This document shows, piece after piece, positions 1 through 9,800 of a DNA stretch of 64,000 nucleotides. The stretch comes from Muribaculaceae bacterium (GTDB lineage Bacteria > Bacteroidota > Bacteroidia > Bacteroidales > Muribaculaceae). How positions within the stretch are numbered: the first letter of the stretch is position 1; each line of letters begins with the position of its first letter. The stretch is from assembly GCA_017621055.1 (NCBI GenBank), contig JAGATX010000009.1, positions 62,001-126,000 of the forward strand, read 5' to 3'. Made by a program: the position numbers and the translations under genes. The notes beneath the pieces were generated by a model. It saw only the letters and a list, made by a program, of their open reading frames with translations, searched no databases and was not told the origin of the DNA.

Positions 1-584
1 CAGGCCGTGCAGCCGCCGTTGGTGTGGAAGGGTTTGGGCGACATGGCGAACCGGCAGAACCAGGGATAGATTACTGAGGATTTTATCCATGCCCAACTGC
101 CGCGCACGTAGCTGCCGGCACTGTCGGCGCGGATGGCGCGGCCAATGGCGTCGATAGCCGACGGAGCGGCCTTGAGTTTGGCGGCGGCCACTTCGGGGCT
201 GTCGGTATCGAAGCCTTTCATCAGCACATAGGTGTTGGGCATCTGAACGGAATAGGCGTGTGAGGCCGTCCAGCCCCGGCGGCGCAGCAAACGGCGCCAC
301 TGCCGGTCGGCGTTTCCGCAGTCGTCGCCGCAGGTGCACACCATAAAATGCCGTGCGCTGTCGGCACCGGCTATCTCTGCGCGCGCCACGTACCGTTTCA
401 CCACCGGTGGCACGCCCCAGGAATAGATGGGGAAGCACCACACCAGGCGTTCGTCGTCGGCGAGCCTCAGGCGCGGCACAGCGGCGGCATGGACTTCCAT
501 TTCCATGCAGCGGTCGCCGAGTGCCTCGGCCAGGCGCATTGCCGCCAGCCGCGTGTTGCCCGTGCCGCTGAAATAGAGTATCAT
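1..584 (-). CDS. EFR1-like flavodoxin/ferredoxin protein (partial, C-terminus off the left edge)
   Basis: The visible 194 residues begin MILYFSGTGNTRLAA, the FMN-phosphate-binding loop of flavodoxin-type proteins. An aromatic stretch around WCFPIYSWGVPP follows, as in the EFR1 family, where a flavodoxin domain is fused to a C-terminal two-cluster 4Fe-4S ferredoxin. The last visible residues (TNGGCTAC) look like the start of the first cysteine cluster. A soluble electron-transfer role is known for the family; the partner here is unknown. The ATG overlaps the stop of the upstream Smr gene in an ATGA, which supports this start and suggests translational coupling. The rest of the ferredoxin part cannot be seen. 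Confidence 0.8.
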   Translation of the reverse strand, partial: MILYFSGTGNTRLAAMRLAEALGDRCMEMEVHAAAVPRLRLADDERLVWCFPIYSWGVPPVVKRYVARAEIAGADSARHFMVCTCGDDCGNADRQWRRLLRRRGWTASHAYSVQMPNTYVLMKGFDTDSPEVAAAKLKAAPSAIDAIGRAIRADSAGSYVRGSWAWIKSSVIYPWFCRFAMSPKPFHTNGGCTA

Positions 585-1660
585 TTGCGTCGGGAGTTCC
601 CGCCGCTGATAGTCACGGATGTGGCGCCGTAGCCGTATTCGGCGAACGATGCATCCTGCACGTCGTGACCTTTGTAGCGGTGATTGAGTTCCTTCATAAG
701 GGCATTGCGCAGCACACCTTCGCCTTTGCCGTGGATAAATACTATCCTACGGCCTGGGTGACGCAGATTTTCGTCCATTATCCGGCGGAACGTATCGACC
801 TGATAGTTGAGAATGTCGGCAGTGGAGAGGCCGGCCACGCTGTCGAGGAGTTCGGAGGCGTGGAGGTCGACGACGAGGGGTTCGCCGGCAGGTTTGGAGC
901 TTTTGGACACTGCCGGGCCTTTGGTGCGGGGCTTTGGAGAGTCGATGCCTTTTTGCGAGGCTTTGCGCAGGCCCTCGAGGGGCGCCTCGACAGCCGGAAG
1001 GTCGTTGGCAACGATATCGAAGGCTATGACGGGAGTATCGAAGTAGCGGTTGGGCCGGAAACAGTGCAGGCGCGCGAATTTTGTGGCGTCGACCTTCATT
1101 TCGACGTCGACGGTGCCTTTGGCGGCGAACTGCTTGTCGCGTTTGAAGGCCACGGCCTGAACGAGGATGCGCCCAAGGTGCGGCAGCTCGCTTTGCGGCA
1201 GTTCGAAAGCGAATTCCTGGATATTAGGCTCTATCAGGCCGTCGTAACGCGGCGTCCACTCGGTGTCGGCGGCGTCGCGCGTTGCCACGGAGAGATAGAG
1301 CCGATAGTTCGAGTCGTTGACTATGTATGCGTCGAAGCCTGTCACCGACAGAGTCCTGATATCCTGCGGCTCGAAAGCGAGGCACAGATTGATGGAGTCG
1401 CCGTCGGGCACCTCCACCACCGGCAACTCGGTGGGCGTAGCCGTCTTTGCCGCAGCGATTACCGGTGCCGGTTTCGGTTGCGTCTTCGCTTTGGGTTGTG
1501 CCGGCGCCGAGGGGGTATTGATAACCACACATTCTCGGGCAAGGACGGGGGTTTCGAAGCCGTCTTCGTCGACATAGGCTATATTGCCGTCGATGCGGAC
1601 AACTTTGCCGCCGCCGACGGCGTTGAGGTAGCGGACGGTGTCGCCAACTTGTATATTCAT
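581..1660 (-). CDS. DUF2027 / Smr-domain protein
   Basis: A 359-residue protein. The N-terminus (residues 1-45, MNIQVGDTVRYLNAVGGGKV) is a small KOW-like beta domain. A Pro/Ala/Lys-rich linker follows at about 50-75, then the Bacteroidetes DUF2027 region (about 85-220), a second low-complexity linker rich in Lys and Pro, and a C-terminal Smr domain (about 265-355) with the VVDLHASEL and FIHGKGEGVLRNAL motifs. Smr domains of the MutS2 type bind or nick nucleic acids; ribosome-related roles are also known. The substrate of this protein is not known. It overlaps the downstream flavodoxin gene by 4 bp. The ATG start precedes a conserved-looking N-terminus. Confidence 0.85.
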   Translation of the reverse strand: MNIQVGDTVRYLNAVGGGKVVRIDGNIAYVDEDGFETPVLARECVVINTPSAPAQPKAKTQPKPAPVIAAAKTATPTELPVVEVPDGDSINLCLAFEPQDIRTLSVTGFDAYIVNDSNYRLYLSVATRDAADTEWTPRYDGLIEPNIQEFAFELPQSELPHLGRILVQAVAFKRDKQFAAKGTVDVEMKVDATKFARLHCFRPNRYFDTPVIAFDIVANDLPAVEAPLEGLRKASQKGIDSPKPRTKGPAVSKSSKPAGEPLVVDLHASELLDSVAGLSTADILNYQVDTFRRIMDENLRHPGRRIVFIHGKGEGVLRNALMKELNHRYKGHDVQDASFAEYGYGATSVTISGGNSRRK

Positions 1661-1781
1661 AATTCTATTCAGGAGGTTTGAAAAAACGCCCGGCCTCTTT
1701 CGGGGCTGAGCGTTATGAGATTAATACCGTAACGGCTCTTTGCGCACAGAGCCGCACGACATGTTCGGGGCGATACCCTTT

Positions 1782-2036
1782 TTACTTTTTTGTGCGGACA
1801 GCGTAGCGGCTCATGAACTTGTCCACGCGGCCGGCGGTGTCGACGAGCTTCTGCTTGCCGGTGAAGAAGGGGTGCGAGGAGCTGGTGATTTCGAGCTTTA
1901 CCAGAGGATAGGTAACGCCGTCGATTTCGATGGTCTCGCGGGTAGCTACTGTGCTGCGGGTGATGAAGGTCTCATCGTTCGACATATCTTTGAACACCAC
2001 TTCGCGATAGTTGGCGGGATGAATGTCTTTTTTCAT
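1782..2036 (-). CDS. rpmE2: 50S ribosomal protein L31, type B
   Basis: An 84-residue protein beginning [17 protein letters not shown] and containing [11 protein letters not shown] and the VDKF region, all typical of bL31. It lacks the zinc-binding cysteine set of type A L31, so it is the cysteine-free type B form. It acts in the large ribosomal subunit at the central protuberance. A good promoter lies upstream (2108-2139), leaving a leader of about 65 nt, and the gene appears to be transcribed alone. Confidence 0.95.
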   Translation of the reverse strand: MKKDIHPANYREVVFKDMSNDETFITRSTVATRETIEIDGVTYPLVKLEITSSSHPFFTGKQKLVDTAGRVDKFMSRYAVRTKK

Positions 2037-2107
2037 TTTATTTTGCTTTAATACGTATTAGTCAATTAGTTGGTGGCGCTGGTAGGACGCCTCTTCGTAA
2101 TGGCCTG

Positions 2108-2139
2108 CAAATTTACGCATTTTTTTCGGTTCCCGCAAA
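2108..2139 (-). promoter_or_regulatory. Promoter of rpmE2
   Basis: On the minus strand TTTG (2136-2139) is followed after 20 bp by TAAATTTG (2108-2115). This matches the Bacteroidetes -33/-7 consensus. The predicted start of transcription is near 2101. Confidence 0.7.
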
Positions 2140-2149
2140 TGTTTTTTGT

Positions 2150-2515
2150 CTAAGGCCGCGCAAGAGCGGCGTTGAGGGTATTTCGAAGCACCACGGCGTT
2201 GTTGTGTTCGGCGTCGCGCGACGAGTAGAGCAGCGTCACCGTCGGTTTTGTGCGGATTGTGGCAAGAAGGGCGGTGAACGCCGCGTTGGCGTGCAACTCG
2301 TTGGCATATCGCCGCTCAAATTCGCCCCATTCGGCTGCGGGATTGGCGTGGAACCACTCGCGCAGCGCCGTTGAAGGCGATATTTCCTTGTCCCATAGAT
2401 TGTAATGGAACGTCTGGTGCGAAAGGCCGCGTGGCCACAGCCGGTCAATGTATATTCGGAAGCCGTCAGTTGCCTCCGCCGGCTCGTACGCCCGCTTCAG
2501 TCTGATATCTGTCAT
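2150..2515 (-). CDS. DUF488 family protein
   Basis: A 121-residue cytosolic protein with the family signature IYIDRLWPRGL near residue 22. The WDKEISPS-like segment and the C-terminal LLYSSRDAEHNNAVVLR block are also typical of DUF488 (YeaO-like) proteins. The family's biochemical role is not established, and nothing in the neighbourhood suggests one. Its length is normal. The ATG at 2515 is the only reasonable start. Confidence 0.85.
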   Translation of the reverse strand: MTDIRLKRAYEPAEATDGFRIYIDRLWPRGLSHQTFHYNLWDKEISPSTALREWFHANPAAEWGEFERRYANELHANAAFTALLATIRTKPTVTLLYSSRDAEHNNAVVLRNTLNAALARP

Positions 2516-2674
2516 GAAAGTTCGTTTTCTTATTACAACACCTTCGCCGCCGGTTCTGTTTTCAATATTGGTTTCAATCTCTGGAACTGGGTCTTAACTA
2601 ATTGGAAAAGGTTTTATCAGGGAGCCGTTTATATTTTTTAATTTCTCAAGTCGGAAACCGAAGCAGGAAAGATA

Positions 2675-2710
2675 CAAAACAAAGGCCGCCGGGGAGCCGG
2701 CGGCCTTTTT
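2675..2710 (-). terminator. Rho-independent terminator of alaS
   Basis: A perfect 9-bp stem, GGCCGCCGG/CCGGCGGCC (2684-2705), with a 4-nt loop. On the minus strand it is followed by TTTGTTTTGT. It lies 17 bp beyond the alaS stop codon. Confidence 0.85.
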
Positions 2711-2727
2711 ATCGGGCGCGTTGGTAA

Positions 2728-5352
2728 TCAGTTTATTGCGGCTGCCATTTCGGCGAAGGCTTTTTCGAGGCCGTCGGCGTCCTTGCCGCCGGCCTGTGCA
2801 AAGCCGGGCTGGCCACCGCCGCCGCCTTTGATGCTCTTAGCGGCCTGACGGACGATTGTCGAGGCGTTTGCGCCTGAGGTGAGGTCGTCGGTGAGGGCTA
2901 TGGTGAGCAGGGGCTTGCCGGCGGCATCGGTGGTGGCGGCCACGAAAGCGGTTGTCACGGGCGAGAGCTTGCGCACGGCGAAAGCCACGCCCTTTACGAC
3001 GTCGGGCATACGGGTGCCGCGCATGGTCACCAGCGTGGTTCCGGCTGCGGTGTGGTCGGCGCGGTCCACGAGGGTGCGGGCGAGGTTGTCGATGCGTTCC
3101 TTGAAGTACTCTTCGGCCTGGTGTTTGAGATCGGCATTCTCGTCGAGGGCCTTCCGCAGTGCGGCAGTAACGTCCGGGGCATTACCGAGGAGGGCGCCGA
3201 CGGCCTTGACAGTGTCGGTCACGGCATCGAGGGCATCTTCGACGTTTGCGGCGGTGATTGCCTCGATTCGGCGAACACCGGCGGCGATGGAACTTTCGGA
3301 AACAATGCGTATCATGCCGATATTGCCGGTGTTGGCCACGTGGGTGCCTCCGCATAGTTCAATGGAGTCGCCGTAGCGCACCACGCGCACCTTGTCGCCG
3401 TATTTTTCGCCGAAGAGAGCCATGGCGCCCATCTGGCGGGCGTCGGCAATGGGCATGTCGCGGTGCTCGTCGAGGGGCATGGCGGCGCGTACCATCCTGT
3501 TTGCCAGACGCTCTACCTTGCGGAGCTCTTCGGGCGTCACTTTCTGGAAGTGCGAGAAGTCGAAGCGGAGCACTTCGGGGCTTACATACGAGCCTTTCTG
3601 CTCCACGTGGCTGCCGAGCACCTCGCGGAGGGCGTGGTGGAGCAGGTGAGTGGCGGAGTGGTTGGCCGAAGTGGCCATGCGGGCGTCCTTGTCGATTGCT
3701 GCGGTGAACACGGCCTCGGGGTCGGCGGGCAGTTTCTTGACAATGTGCACGGCCACGCCGTTTTCGCGTTTGGTGTCGGTCACCTCGGTCACCTCGCCGG
3801 TGGTTTTGTCGGTGAGGGTGCCGCGGTCGCCGGTCTGGCCGCCCATTTCGCCGTAGAAAGGCGTGGTATCGAGGATGAGCTGGTAGAAATCGCGGTTTTT
3901 CTGTTTTACGTGTCGGTAGCGGAGGATGCGGGTGTCGGCGCTGTCGGCGTCATAGCCCACAAACTGCTGCTCGCCGTCGGCGAGGATCACCCAGTCACCG
4001 GCCTCTACGGCTGCGGCGGCTCGTGCGCGCTCTTTCTGCGCCTGCATCTCGGCGTCGAAGCCGGCCTGATCCACATCCATGCCGCTGTCGCGGAGGATGA
4101 GCATGGTGAGGTCGAGGGGGAAGCCGTAGGTATCATATAGGGTGAATGCCTCGCGGCCGTCGATGGTCGTGCGACCTTCGGCTTTGGCGCGGGCCACGGC
4201 GTCGTCGAGCAGACGGATGCCGTTTTCGAGCGTGCGCAGGAAGGCGTCCTCCTCTTCCTTGATGACTTTGACGATGAGGTCGCGCTGCTGTGCTATTTCG
4301 GGGTAAGCGTCGCCCATGTCGGCGATTAGGGTGTCGACGAGGCGGTACATGAATGCCTGCTTCTGCTCGAGGAAGGTGTAGGCATAACGCACGGCGCGGC
4401 GCAGTATGCGACGGATTACGTAGCCGGCCTTGGCGTTGGAGGGCAGCTGCGAGTCGGCGATGGAGAAGGCTATTGTGCGCACGTGGTCGGCGATGACGCG
4501 CATTGCCACGTCGACGTCCTTGTCGGCGCCGTATTTCTTGCCGGAGAGCTGCGAAATCTTGTCGATCAGGGGAGTGAAAACGTCGGTATCGTAGTTCGAG
4601 GTCTTGCCCTGGAGGGCCATGCACAGGCGCTCGAAGCCCATGCCCGTGTCGATTACCTTTGCGGGGAGGGGTTCGAGGCTGCCGTCGGCGCGGCGGTTGT
4701 ACTGCATGAACACAAGGTTCCAGATCTCTATCACCTGAGGATGGTCATGGTTCACCAGCTCGACGCCGGGCTTGGCGGCGCGTTCGGCATCGCTGCGCAG
4801 GTCGATGTGGATTTCGGAGCAGGGGCCGCAGGGGCCGGTGTCGCCCATCTCCCAGAAGTTATCGTGCTTGTTGCCGTTGATGATGTGGTCGGCAGGCAGG
4901 TGTTTGAGCCAGATGGCGGCGGCTTCGTCGTCGCGGGCGAGGCCTTCGGCGGGCGAGCCTTCGAAGATAGTGGCGTAGAGGCGCGCCGGGTCGAGTTTGA
5001 GCACGTCAACGAGGTATTCCCATGCCATGTCTATGGCCTCGGCCTTGAAATAGTCGCCGAAGCTCCAGTTGCCGAGCATTTCGAACAGGGTGGGGTGGTA
5101 GGTGTCGTGGCCAACCTCCTCGAGGTCGTTGTGCTTGCCGCTGACGCGCAGACATTTCTGCGAGTCGGCCACGCGGCGGCTTTCGGGAACTTTCTGCCCC
5201 AGGATAATGTCCTTGAACTGGTTCATGCCGGCGTTGGTGAACATCAGGGTGGGGTCGTCCTTGATGACCATGGGAGCCGACGGTACGATTCTGTGACCCT
5301 TCGAGGCGAAGAAATCCTTGAAGGATTGCCGTATTTCCTTAGCTGATAGCAT
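2728..5352 (-). CDS. alaS: Alanine--tRNA ligase
   Basis: An 874-residue class II aminoacyl-tRNA synthetase of usual full length. The catalytic core starts at [11 protein letters not shown] with the [11 protein letters not shown] motif near residue 40. The editing domain carries [16 protein letters not shown] (HxxxH zinc ligands, about residue 567) and the downstream [10 protein letters not shown] zinc motif (about 667). The C-terminal C-Ala region has [14 protein letters not shown]. It charges tRNA-Ala with alanine and hydrolyses mis-charged Ser/Gly. It is transcribed divergently from the M23 peptidase gene and ends in a strong terminator. No oddities were seen. Confidence 0.98.
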   Translation of the reverse strand: MLSAKEIRQSFKDFFASKGHRIVPSAPMVIKDDPTLMFTNAGMNQFKDIILGQKVPESRRVADSQKCLRVSGKHNDLEEVGHDTYHPTLFEMLGNWSFGDYFKAEAIDMAWEYLVDVLKLDPARLYATIFEGSPAEGLARDDEAAAIWLKHLPADHIINGNKHDNFWEMGDTGPCGPCSEIHIDLRSDAERAAKPGVELVNHDHPQVIEIWNLVFMQYNRRADGSLEPLPAKVIDTGMGFERLCMALQGKTSNYDTDVFTPLIDKISQLSGKKYGADKDVDVAMRVIADHVRTIAFSIADSQLPSNAKAGYVIRRILRRAVRYAYTFLEQKQAFMYRLVDTLIADMGDAYPEIAQQRDLIVKVIKEEEDAFLRTLENGIRLLDDAVARAKAEGRTTIDGREAFTLYDTYGFPLDLTMLILRDSGMDVDQAGFDAEMQAQKERARAAAAVEAGDWVILADGEQQFVGYDADSADTRILRYRHVKQKNRDFYQLILDTTPFYGEMGGQTGDRGTLTDKTTGEVTEVTDTKRENGVAVHIVKKLPADPEAVFTAAIDKDARMATSANHSATHLLHHALREVLGSHVEQKGSYVSPEVLRFDFSHFQKVTPEELRKVERLANRMVRAAMPLDEHRDMPIADARQMGAMALFGEKYGDKVRVVRYGDSIELCGGTHVANTGNIGMIRIVSESSIAAGVRRIEAITAANVEDALDAVTDTVKAVGALLGNAPDVTAALRKALDENADLKHQAEEYFKERIDNLARTLVDRADHTAAGTTLVTMRGTRMPDVVKGVAFAVRKLSPVTTAFVAATTDAAGKPLLTIALTDDLTSGANASTIVRQAAKSIKGGGGGQPGFAQAGGKDADGLEKAFAEMAAAIN

Positions 5353-5390
5353 GTTATATGGTTGGTTTTATAATTTTTTTCAAAGTAAGT

Positions 5391-5421
5391 TTTGCAATGA
5401 CGGCAAAAAGTGCTAACTTTG
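5391..5421 (+). promoter_or_regulatory. Promoter of the M23 peptidase / MerR-like genes
   Basis: TTTG (5391-5394), 19 bp, then TAACTTTG (5414-5421): a close match to the Bacteroidetes promoter. The start codon at 5473 follows about 45 nt after the predicted transcription start. Confidence 0.7.
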
Positions 5422-5472
5422 CCCAAAACGACGCACAAAATTAGTTGAAAAATCCCAAACGGCAAAATTAGA

Positions 5473-6444
5473 TTGAGTCCTAAGGCATTCTATCGATATA
5501 ATAATGTGACGGAACGCTACGAGCGCGTCTATGCCTCGCGGCGTCAGCGCTGGGGTATCTACTTGCGGCGTTTCGGCATCAGCACCGCCATAGCGCTGGC
5601 GGTGCTCACGGTGCTGTACATCTTTACGGAGCTTCCGCGCGAGCGGGAGCTGCGGCGCACCAACGAGCGCCTTAAGGCACAGATCGACGTGCTCAACCGT
5701 CGCGCCGACGAGGCCGTGGCAGTGATGGAGGATATCGCCGAGCGCGACAACAACTTTTACCGGGTGATGATGCAGGCCGACCCACTGACGCCGGCACGCC
5801 GCTATGCGGGCCTGGAGCGCCAGCGCAGCATGGACCGTCTCGACTCGCTGGGCGACGAGGCCCTGGTGGGCGTTGTGGAGACCAAACTCGACCGCGTGGA
5901 CCGCATGATAGCCTCGCAGATAGAGAGTTTCGATTTTCTGGCGCGCCAGGCCGGCGACCAGAAGAACCGCATAGCCCACATCCCGGCCATCCAGCCTGTG
6001 CCCGAGCGCTTTCTGCGCACCATGGCGTCGGGCTACGGCGTGCGCCGCGATCCTATCTACGGCACCATGAAATTCCATGAGGGCATGGACTTCTCGGCGC
6101 CGCCGGGCACGCCCGTCTACGCCACCGCCGACGGCCGCGTGGCCTCAGCAAAGTGGCAGGGTCTCTACGGCAACATGATAGAAATCAACCACGGCTACAA
6201 CTACACCACGCGCTATGCCCACCTCTCGCGCATAGCCGTGCATGCCGGCGAGAATGTGCACCGCGGCGACCTCATAGGCTACGTGGGCAACACCGGCAAG
6301 TCCACCGGCCCGCACCTGCACTACGAGGTGCGCTACCGCGGCGCCGCGCAGAACCCGGTGAACTACTATTATTACGACCTCACGCCCGAACAATACGACG
6401 AAATAGTGCGCATGGCCGAGAATGCCGGCCATGTGATGGACTGA
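5473..6444 (+). CDS. M23 family metallopeptidase (membrane-anchored)
   Basis: 323 residues with a TTG start. The next residues (SPKAFYRYNNVTERYERV) match the usual N-terminus of this Bacteroidetes group, which is why I keep TTG. One membrane helix lies at about 34-52 (STAIALAVLTVLYIFTEL), then a coiled-coil region (about 55-150), then the LytM/M23 domain (about 185-305). Zn ligands are visible as FHEGMDF (His, Asp) and GPHLHYEV (HxH). It probably cleaves peptidoglycan cross-bridges from the periplasmic face, or regulates such cleavage. It sits 2 bp before a MerR-like gene, so the two are probably cotranscribed. Confidence 0.92.
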   Translation: MSPKAFYRYNNVTERYERVYASRRQRWGIYLRRFGISTAIALAVLTVLYIFTELPRERELRRTNERLKAQIDVLNRRADEAVAVMEDIAERDNNFYRVMMQADPLTPARRYAGLERQRSMDRLDSLGDEALVGVVETKLDRVDRMIASQIESFDFLARQAGDQKNRIAHIPAIQPVPERFLRTMASGYGVRRDPIYGTMKFHEGMDFSAPPGTPVYATADGRVASAKWQGLYGNMIEINHGYNYTTRYAHLSRIAVHAGENVHRGDLIGYVGNTGKSTGPHLHYEVRYRGAAQNPVNYYYYDLTPEQYDEIVRMAENAGHVMD

Positions 6445-6446
6445 CC

Positions 6447-6782
6447 ATGGACGACCTGAGCAAGAAATTCTATTATATAGCCGATGTTAGCGAGATTATC
6501 GGCGTGCCGCAGAGCACACTGCGCTTCTGGGAGAAAAAATTCCCACAACTGCGGCCGCGGCGTTCCGACGGGCAGACGCGTCTCTATACTCCCGCCGACA
6601 TCGAGCTGCTGCAGCTCATCAATTTCCTGCTGAAGGAGCGCGGCCTGAAAATCGAGGCCGCCCGCGACTATATCCGCCACAACCGCGCCGACCTCGACCG
6701 CCGGCATCAGATCATCAAGCGGCTGGTGGATGTGCGCACGCGCCTGACAGCCCTCCTCGACGAGCTGAACACGCGCCGTTAG
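6447..6782 (+). CDS. MerR family transcriptional regulator
   Basis: 111 residues starting at ATG 6447, two bases after the peptidase stop. Residues 8-75 form a MerR winged helix-turn-helix: YYIADVSEIIGVPQSTLRFWEKKFP is the usual recognition region, then LYTPADIELLQLINFLLKERG. The remaining 35 residues are a short dimerisation helix, so there is no effector-binding domain. The ORF extends further upstream, but that part overlaps the peptidase in another frame. Its stop (TAG 6780-6782) overlaps the stop of the convergent AI-2E gene. The target is unknown; the preceding envelope gene is a candidate. Confidence 0.88.
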   Translation: MDDLSKKFYYIADVSEIIGVPQSTLRFWEKKFPQLRPRRSDGQTRLYTPADIELLQLINFLLKERGLKIEAARDYIRHNRADLDRRHQIIKRLVDVRTRLTALLDELNTRR

Positions 6783-7915
6783 CGTTCGATGATTTTTTTG
6801 AGGAACGAGGAGTCGCGGCGCCGCTGGCCGGGTGTCTCGTCGTCCTCGCGCGTGGTTATATATATGTCGTAGTACGACAGCAGCAGGGTGGTGAGCGGCA
6901 ACGCTATCAGCAGGCCCATGAACCCTAAGAGCGTGCCCCATACCGACAGCGACAGCAGGATTATGGCCGGATTGAGCCCCATGGCCTTACCCATGATTTT
7001 GGGCGTGAGAAAAAGGTCCTGGATGCATTGCACAACGATGTACACACCCATGCACTGGAGCCATATGTTCCAGAAATCGACGTTGGTGTTCGCCGAGCAC
7101 ACCATGCAGAGAAGGGTGGTGGGGATCAGGGATATGAGCTGAAGGTACGGCACCATGTTTAGCAACCCGATGAACAGGCCGAGTACCACGGCCATCGGGA
7201 GCCCTACTATCGAGAAGCCTATTGCGAAGAGTACGCCCACGATGAACGCCACCAGCGCCTGGCCGCGGAAATAGTGGTTCATGGAGTTTTTCACATCGTC
7301 GACAATGCGGAAGGTTATCTGGCGGTAGCGCGGAGGCACCAGCCGCCTGAAGCCTTTGATGAGTTTTTCATAGTCGAGCATGATGAACACCACATATAGG
7401 ATGACGATGAACCAGTTGAAGATGCCCAGAACAAGGTCGTAGCCACCGGAGATGAACGAACCCACAAGGTCGATGATCGACCGCAGGTCCTGGTGGGTGA
7501 GCTCGCGCGATATGCTCTCGAAGTCGATTGTCCGGCGCAGAAACTCGTGGAGCGACGCCGGGATGAAGGGTATGTCCGAGCCGCTTTCGGCATAGCGGCT
7601 GATGAACGTGGCCAGCTGGTGCATTTCGTTGAAAACCGACGGCGCTATGAAGATGCTGACCACCGCCAGCAGCATTCCGGCCTCGAAAAGTGTCATGAAG
7701 ATGGGCAGCCAGCGCCGGCGAACCCGCAGCAAGTCTTTGTTGTACTGCACGAAGGGCTCAAGAATGTAGGCAATCAGCCATGCCACAAGAAAAGGAAGGA
7801 GTACCGACTTGAGGAGCTTGGCAAGCCAGAAAACGGCCAGAAGGCACGCTATGGTGATGAGTATGCGCACCACGCGGTCGAAAGTAAAGGGCCGCGGTGC
7901 TGTATTATTTGCCAT
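6779..7915 (-). CDS. AI-2E family transporter
   Basis: A 378-residue polytopic membrane protein with the family's two-part layout. An N-terminal helix pair (about 15-50, LAVFWLAKLLKSVLLPFLVAWLIA region) and a third helix near 65-90 precede a periplasmic segment. Then come a helix near 155-180 and a C-terminal bundle (about 215-350) containing LGLFIGLLNMVPYLQLI and the LSVWGTLLGFMGLLIALPL type motif. Some family members export small molecules or act as Na+/H+ antiporters. The name AI-2E does not show a role in AI-2 export here. It converges with the MerR gene and overlaps it by 4 bp. Confidence 0.9.
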   Translation of the reverse strand: MANNTAPRPFTFDRVVRILITIACLLAVFWLAKLLKSVLLPFLVAWLIAYILEPFVQYNKDLLRVRRRWLPIFMTLFEAGMLLAVVSIFIAPSVFNEMHQLATFISRYAESGSDIPFIPASLHEFLRRTIDFESISRELTHQDLRSIIDLVGSFISGGYDLVLGIFNWFIVILYVVFIMLDYEKLIKGFRRLVPPRYRQITFRIVDDVKNSMNHYFRGQALVAFIVGVLFAIGFSIVGLPMAVVLGLFIGLLNMVPYLQLISLIPTTLLCMVCSANTNVDFWNIWLQCMGVYIVVQCIQDLFLTPKIMGKAMGLNPAIILLSLSVWGTLLGFMGLLIALPLTTLLLSYYDIYITTREDDETPGQRRRDSSFLKKIIER

Positions 7916-7947
7916 TTTTCAATGATTGGTTCATTTTTATCGTAACA

Positions 7948-7985
7948 ATTGCCAAAGTTAACGCTTTTTTCCGTAATTTTGCAAA
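7948..7985. promoter_or_regulatory. Interleaved divergent promoters (AI-2E minus, MFS plus)
   Basis: Plus strand: ATTG (7948-7951), 22 bp, TAATTTTG (7974-7981). Minus strand: TTTG (7982-7985), 21-22 bp, TAACTTTG (7953-7960). The two core promoters occupy the same 38 bp, so two polymerases could not bind at once. Confidence 0.6.
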
Positions 7986-8038
7986 TCATAAAGGAAAACC
8001 TTGCAAATAAAAATTATTATCACGATACTAAAACGGCT

Positions 8039-9736
8039 ATGAACGACAAGACAACAACAGTATTGAGCGACAAGGCATGGGCGCGCTGGGCGGCCCTGGG
8101 CCTGCTGGCCTTCGCCATGTTCTGCTCATATATTTTTATGGATATACTCTCGCCTATCAAGGACCTGCTGCAGAGCACGCGCGGATGGGATTCCACGGCT
8201 TTCGGTACCATGCAGGGCAGCGAGACGTTCCTCAATGTATTTATCTTCTTCCTCATCTTCGCCGGCATTATCCTGGATAAGATGGGCGTGCGGTTCACGG
8301 CGCTGCTCTCGGGCGCCGTCATGCTCGTGGGCGCAACCATCAACTGGTATGCCCTCACCGACGCCTTTGCCGGCTCGGGTCTGGAACGCTGGTTCACCGA
8401 TAACCTCAACTATATCCCCGGCTTCGACGAGCTGGGAATATCGCCGTTCTACGAGGGCATGCCCGCCTCCGCCAAGTTCTCGGCCGTGGGCTTCATGATT
8501 TTCGGATGCGGCGTGGAGATGGCCGGCATCACAGTCAGCCGAGGCATCGTCAAGTGGTTCAAAGGCCGCGAAATGGCGCTGGCCATGGGCTCCGAGATGG
8601 CGCTGGCGCGCTTAGGTGTGGCAACCTGCATGATTTTCTCGCCGATGTTCGCCCTGATGGGCGGCGTGCCCGACGTATCGCGCTCGGTGGCCTTCGGCGT
8701 GCTGTTGCTGCTCATAGCCCTGATAATGTTCGTTGTATACTTCTTCATGGACCGCAAGCTCGACTCGCAGACCCACGCCGAAGAAGAGAAAGACGAACCT
8801 TTCCAGATCCGCGACCTCGGCAAGATTCTCACCAGCGCCGGCTTCTGGCTGGTGGCTCTGCTGTGCGTGCTCTATTATTCGGCAATCTTCCCCTTCCAGA
8901 AATATGCGGTGAACATGCTGCAGTGCAACCTCACGCTCACCGAGCCTGCCGCCGACTCTTTCTGGGCGTCGGATACGGTCACGGTGATACAGTATGTGAT
9001 CATGCTCGTTGTCGCCGCCGCCGCCTTCGCCAGCAACTTCTCGCGCCGCAAGCTGCTCAAGGTGTCGCTCATGCTTCTTGCCGTAGCGGCTCTGGTGGGC
9101 TACTGCTTCTTCGGCTACATGCGCCAGAGCGCCGCCGCCATCTTCGCCGTATTCCCCCTCCTTGCCGTGGGCATCACTCCTATCCTCGGTTCGTATGTGG
9201 ACCACAAGGGTAAGGCCGCATCGATGCTCGTTTTCGGCTCGCTGCTGCTCATTGCCTGCCATCTCACCTTCGCTTTCGTGCTGCCGTTGTTCAAGGGCAG
9301 CCCCGTGGGAGGGGTGGTTGTGGCATACCTCACCATACTGGTACTCGGTGCCTCGTTCTCGCTGGTACCCGCGTCGCTGTGGCCCTCCGTGCCAAAGCTC
9401 GTAGACTCCAAGATTATCGGCTCGGCATATGCCCTCATCTTCTGGATACAGAACATCGGTCTGTGGCTCTTCCCTCTCCTCATCGGCAAGGTCCTGGACA
9501 GCACCAACCCGCAGATCACCGAGGCCGTGGCCGCCGGCACGCTCAGCCCCGAGGAGGCGTCGGTGAGCTACAACTACACGGCGCCGCTCGTCATGCTCGC
9601 ATGCCTTGGTGCCGCTGCCCTCGTCATCGGCCTCATCCTCAAGGTCATCGACCGCCGCAAGCACCTCGGCCTCGAAGCGCCCAACATTGTCAGCGCTCCC
9701 GTCGAGGAAGCCGAGGCCCAGGCTGTGGATATGTGA
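8039..9736 (+). CDS. MFS transporter (MFSD1-like)
   Basis: 565 residues with about 12 membrane helices in two halves joined by a charged loop (DRKLDSQTHAEEEKDEPFQ, about 240-260). I use ATG 8039 rather than an upstream codon at 7949. The upstream stretch holds the promoter -7 box, and the N-terminus MNDKTTTVLSDKAWARW leads directly into the first helix. The segment VKWFKGREMALAMGSEMALARLG resembles the MFSD1 group, whose animal members move dipeptides. Substrate assignment for this bacterial protein would be inference. No sugar or drug motif stands out. Confidence 0.88.
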   Translation: MNDKTTTVLSDKAWARWAALGLLAFAMFCSYIFMDILSPIKDLLQSTRGWDSTAFGTMQGSETFLNVFIFFLIFAGIILDKMGVRFTALLSGAVMLVGATINWYALTDAFAGSGLERWFTDNLNYIPGFDELGISPFYEGMPASAKFSAVGFMIFGCGVEMAGITVSRGIVKWFKGREMALAMGSEMALARLGVATCMIFSPMFALMGGVPDVSRSVAFGVLLLLIALIMFVVYFFMDRKLDSQTHAEEEKDEPFQIRDLGKILTSAGFWLVALLCVLYYSAIFPFQKYAVNMLQCNLTLTEPAADSFWASDTVTVIQYVIMLVVAAAAFASNFSRRKLLKVSLMLLAVAALVGYCFFGYMRQSAAAIFAVFPLLAVGITPILGSYVDHKGKAASMLVFGSLLLIACHLTFAFVLPLFKGSPVGGVVVAYLTILVLGASFSLVPASLWPSVPKLVDSKIIGSAYALIFWIQNIGLWLFPLLIGKVLDSTNPQITEAVAAGTLSPEEASVSYNYTAPLVMLACLGAAALVIGLILKVIDRRKHLGLEAPNIVSAPVEEAEAQAVDM

Positions 9737-9741
9737 TGAGG

Positions 9742-9781
9742 AATGCATAATGCAGAATGCAGAATGCATAATGCATAATGG
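9742..9781 (+). repeat. Heptamer tandem repeat AATGCAK x5
   Basis: Five consecutive 7-bp units (AATGCAT, AATGCAG, AATGCAG, AATGCAT, AATGCAT) followed by a partial AATGG, in the gap between the MFS gene and the kinase gene. Confidence 0.85.
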
Positions 9782-9800
9782 ATGGCGCATCAATGAATTA

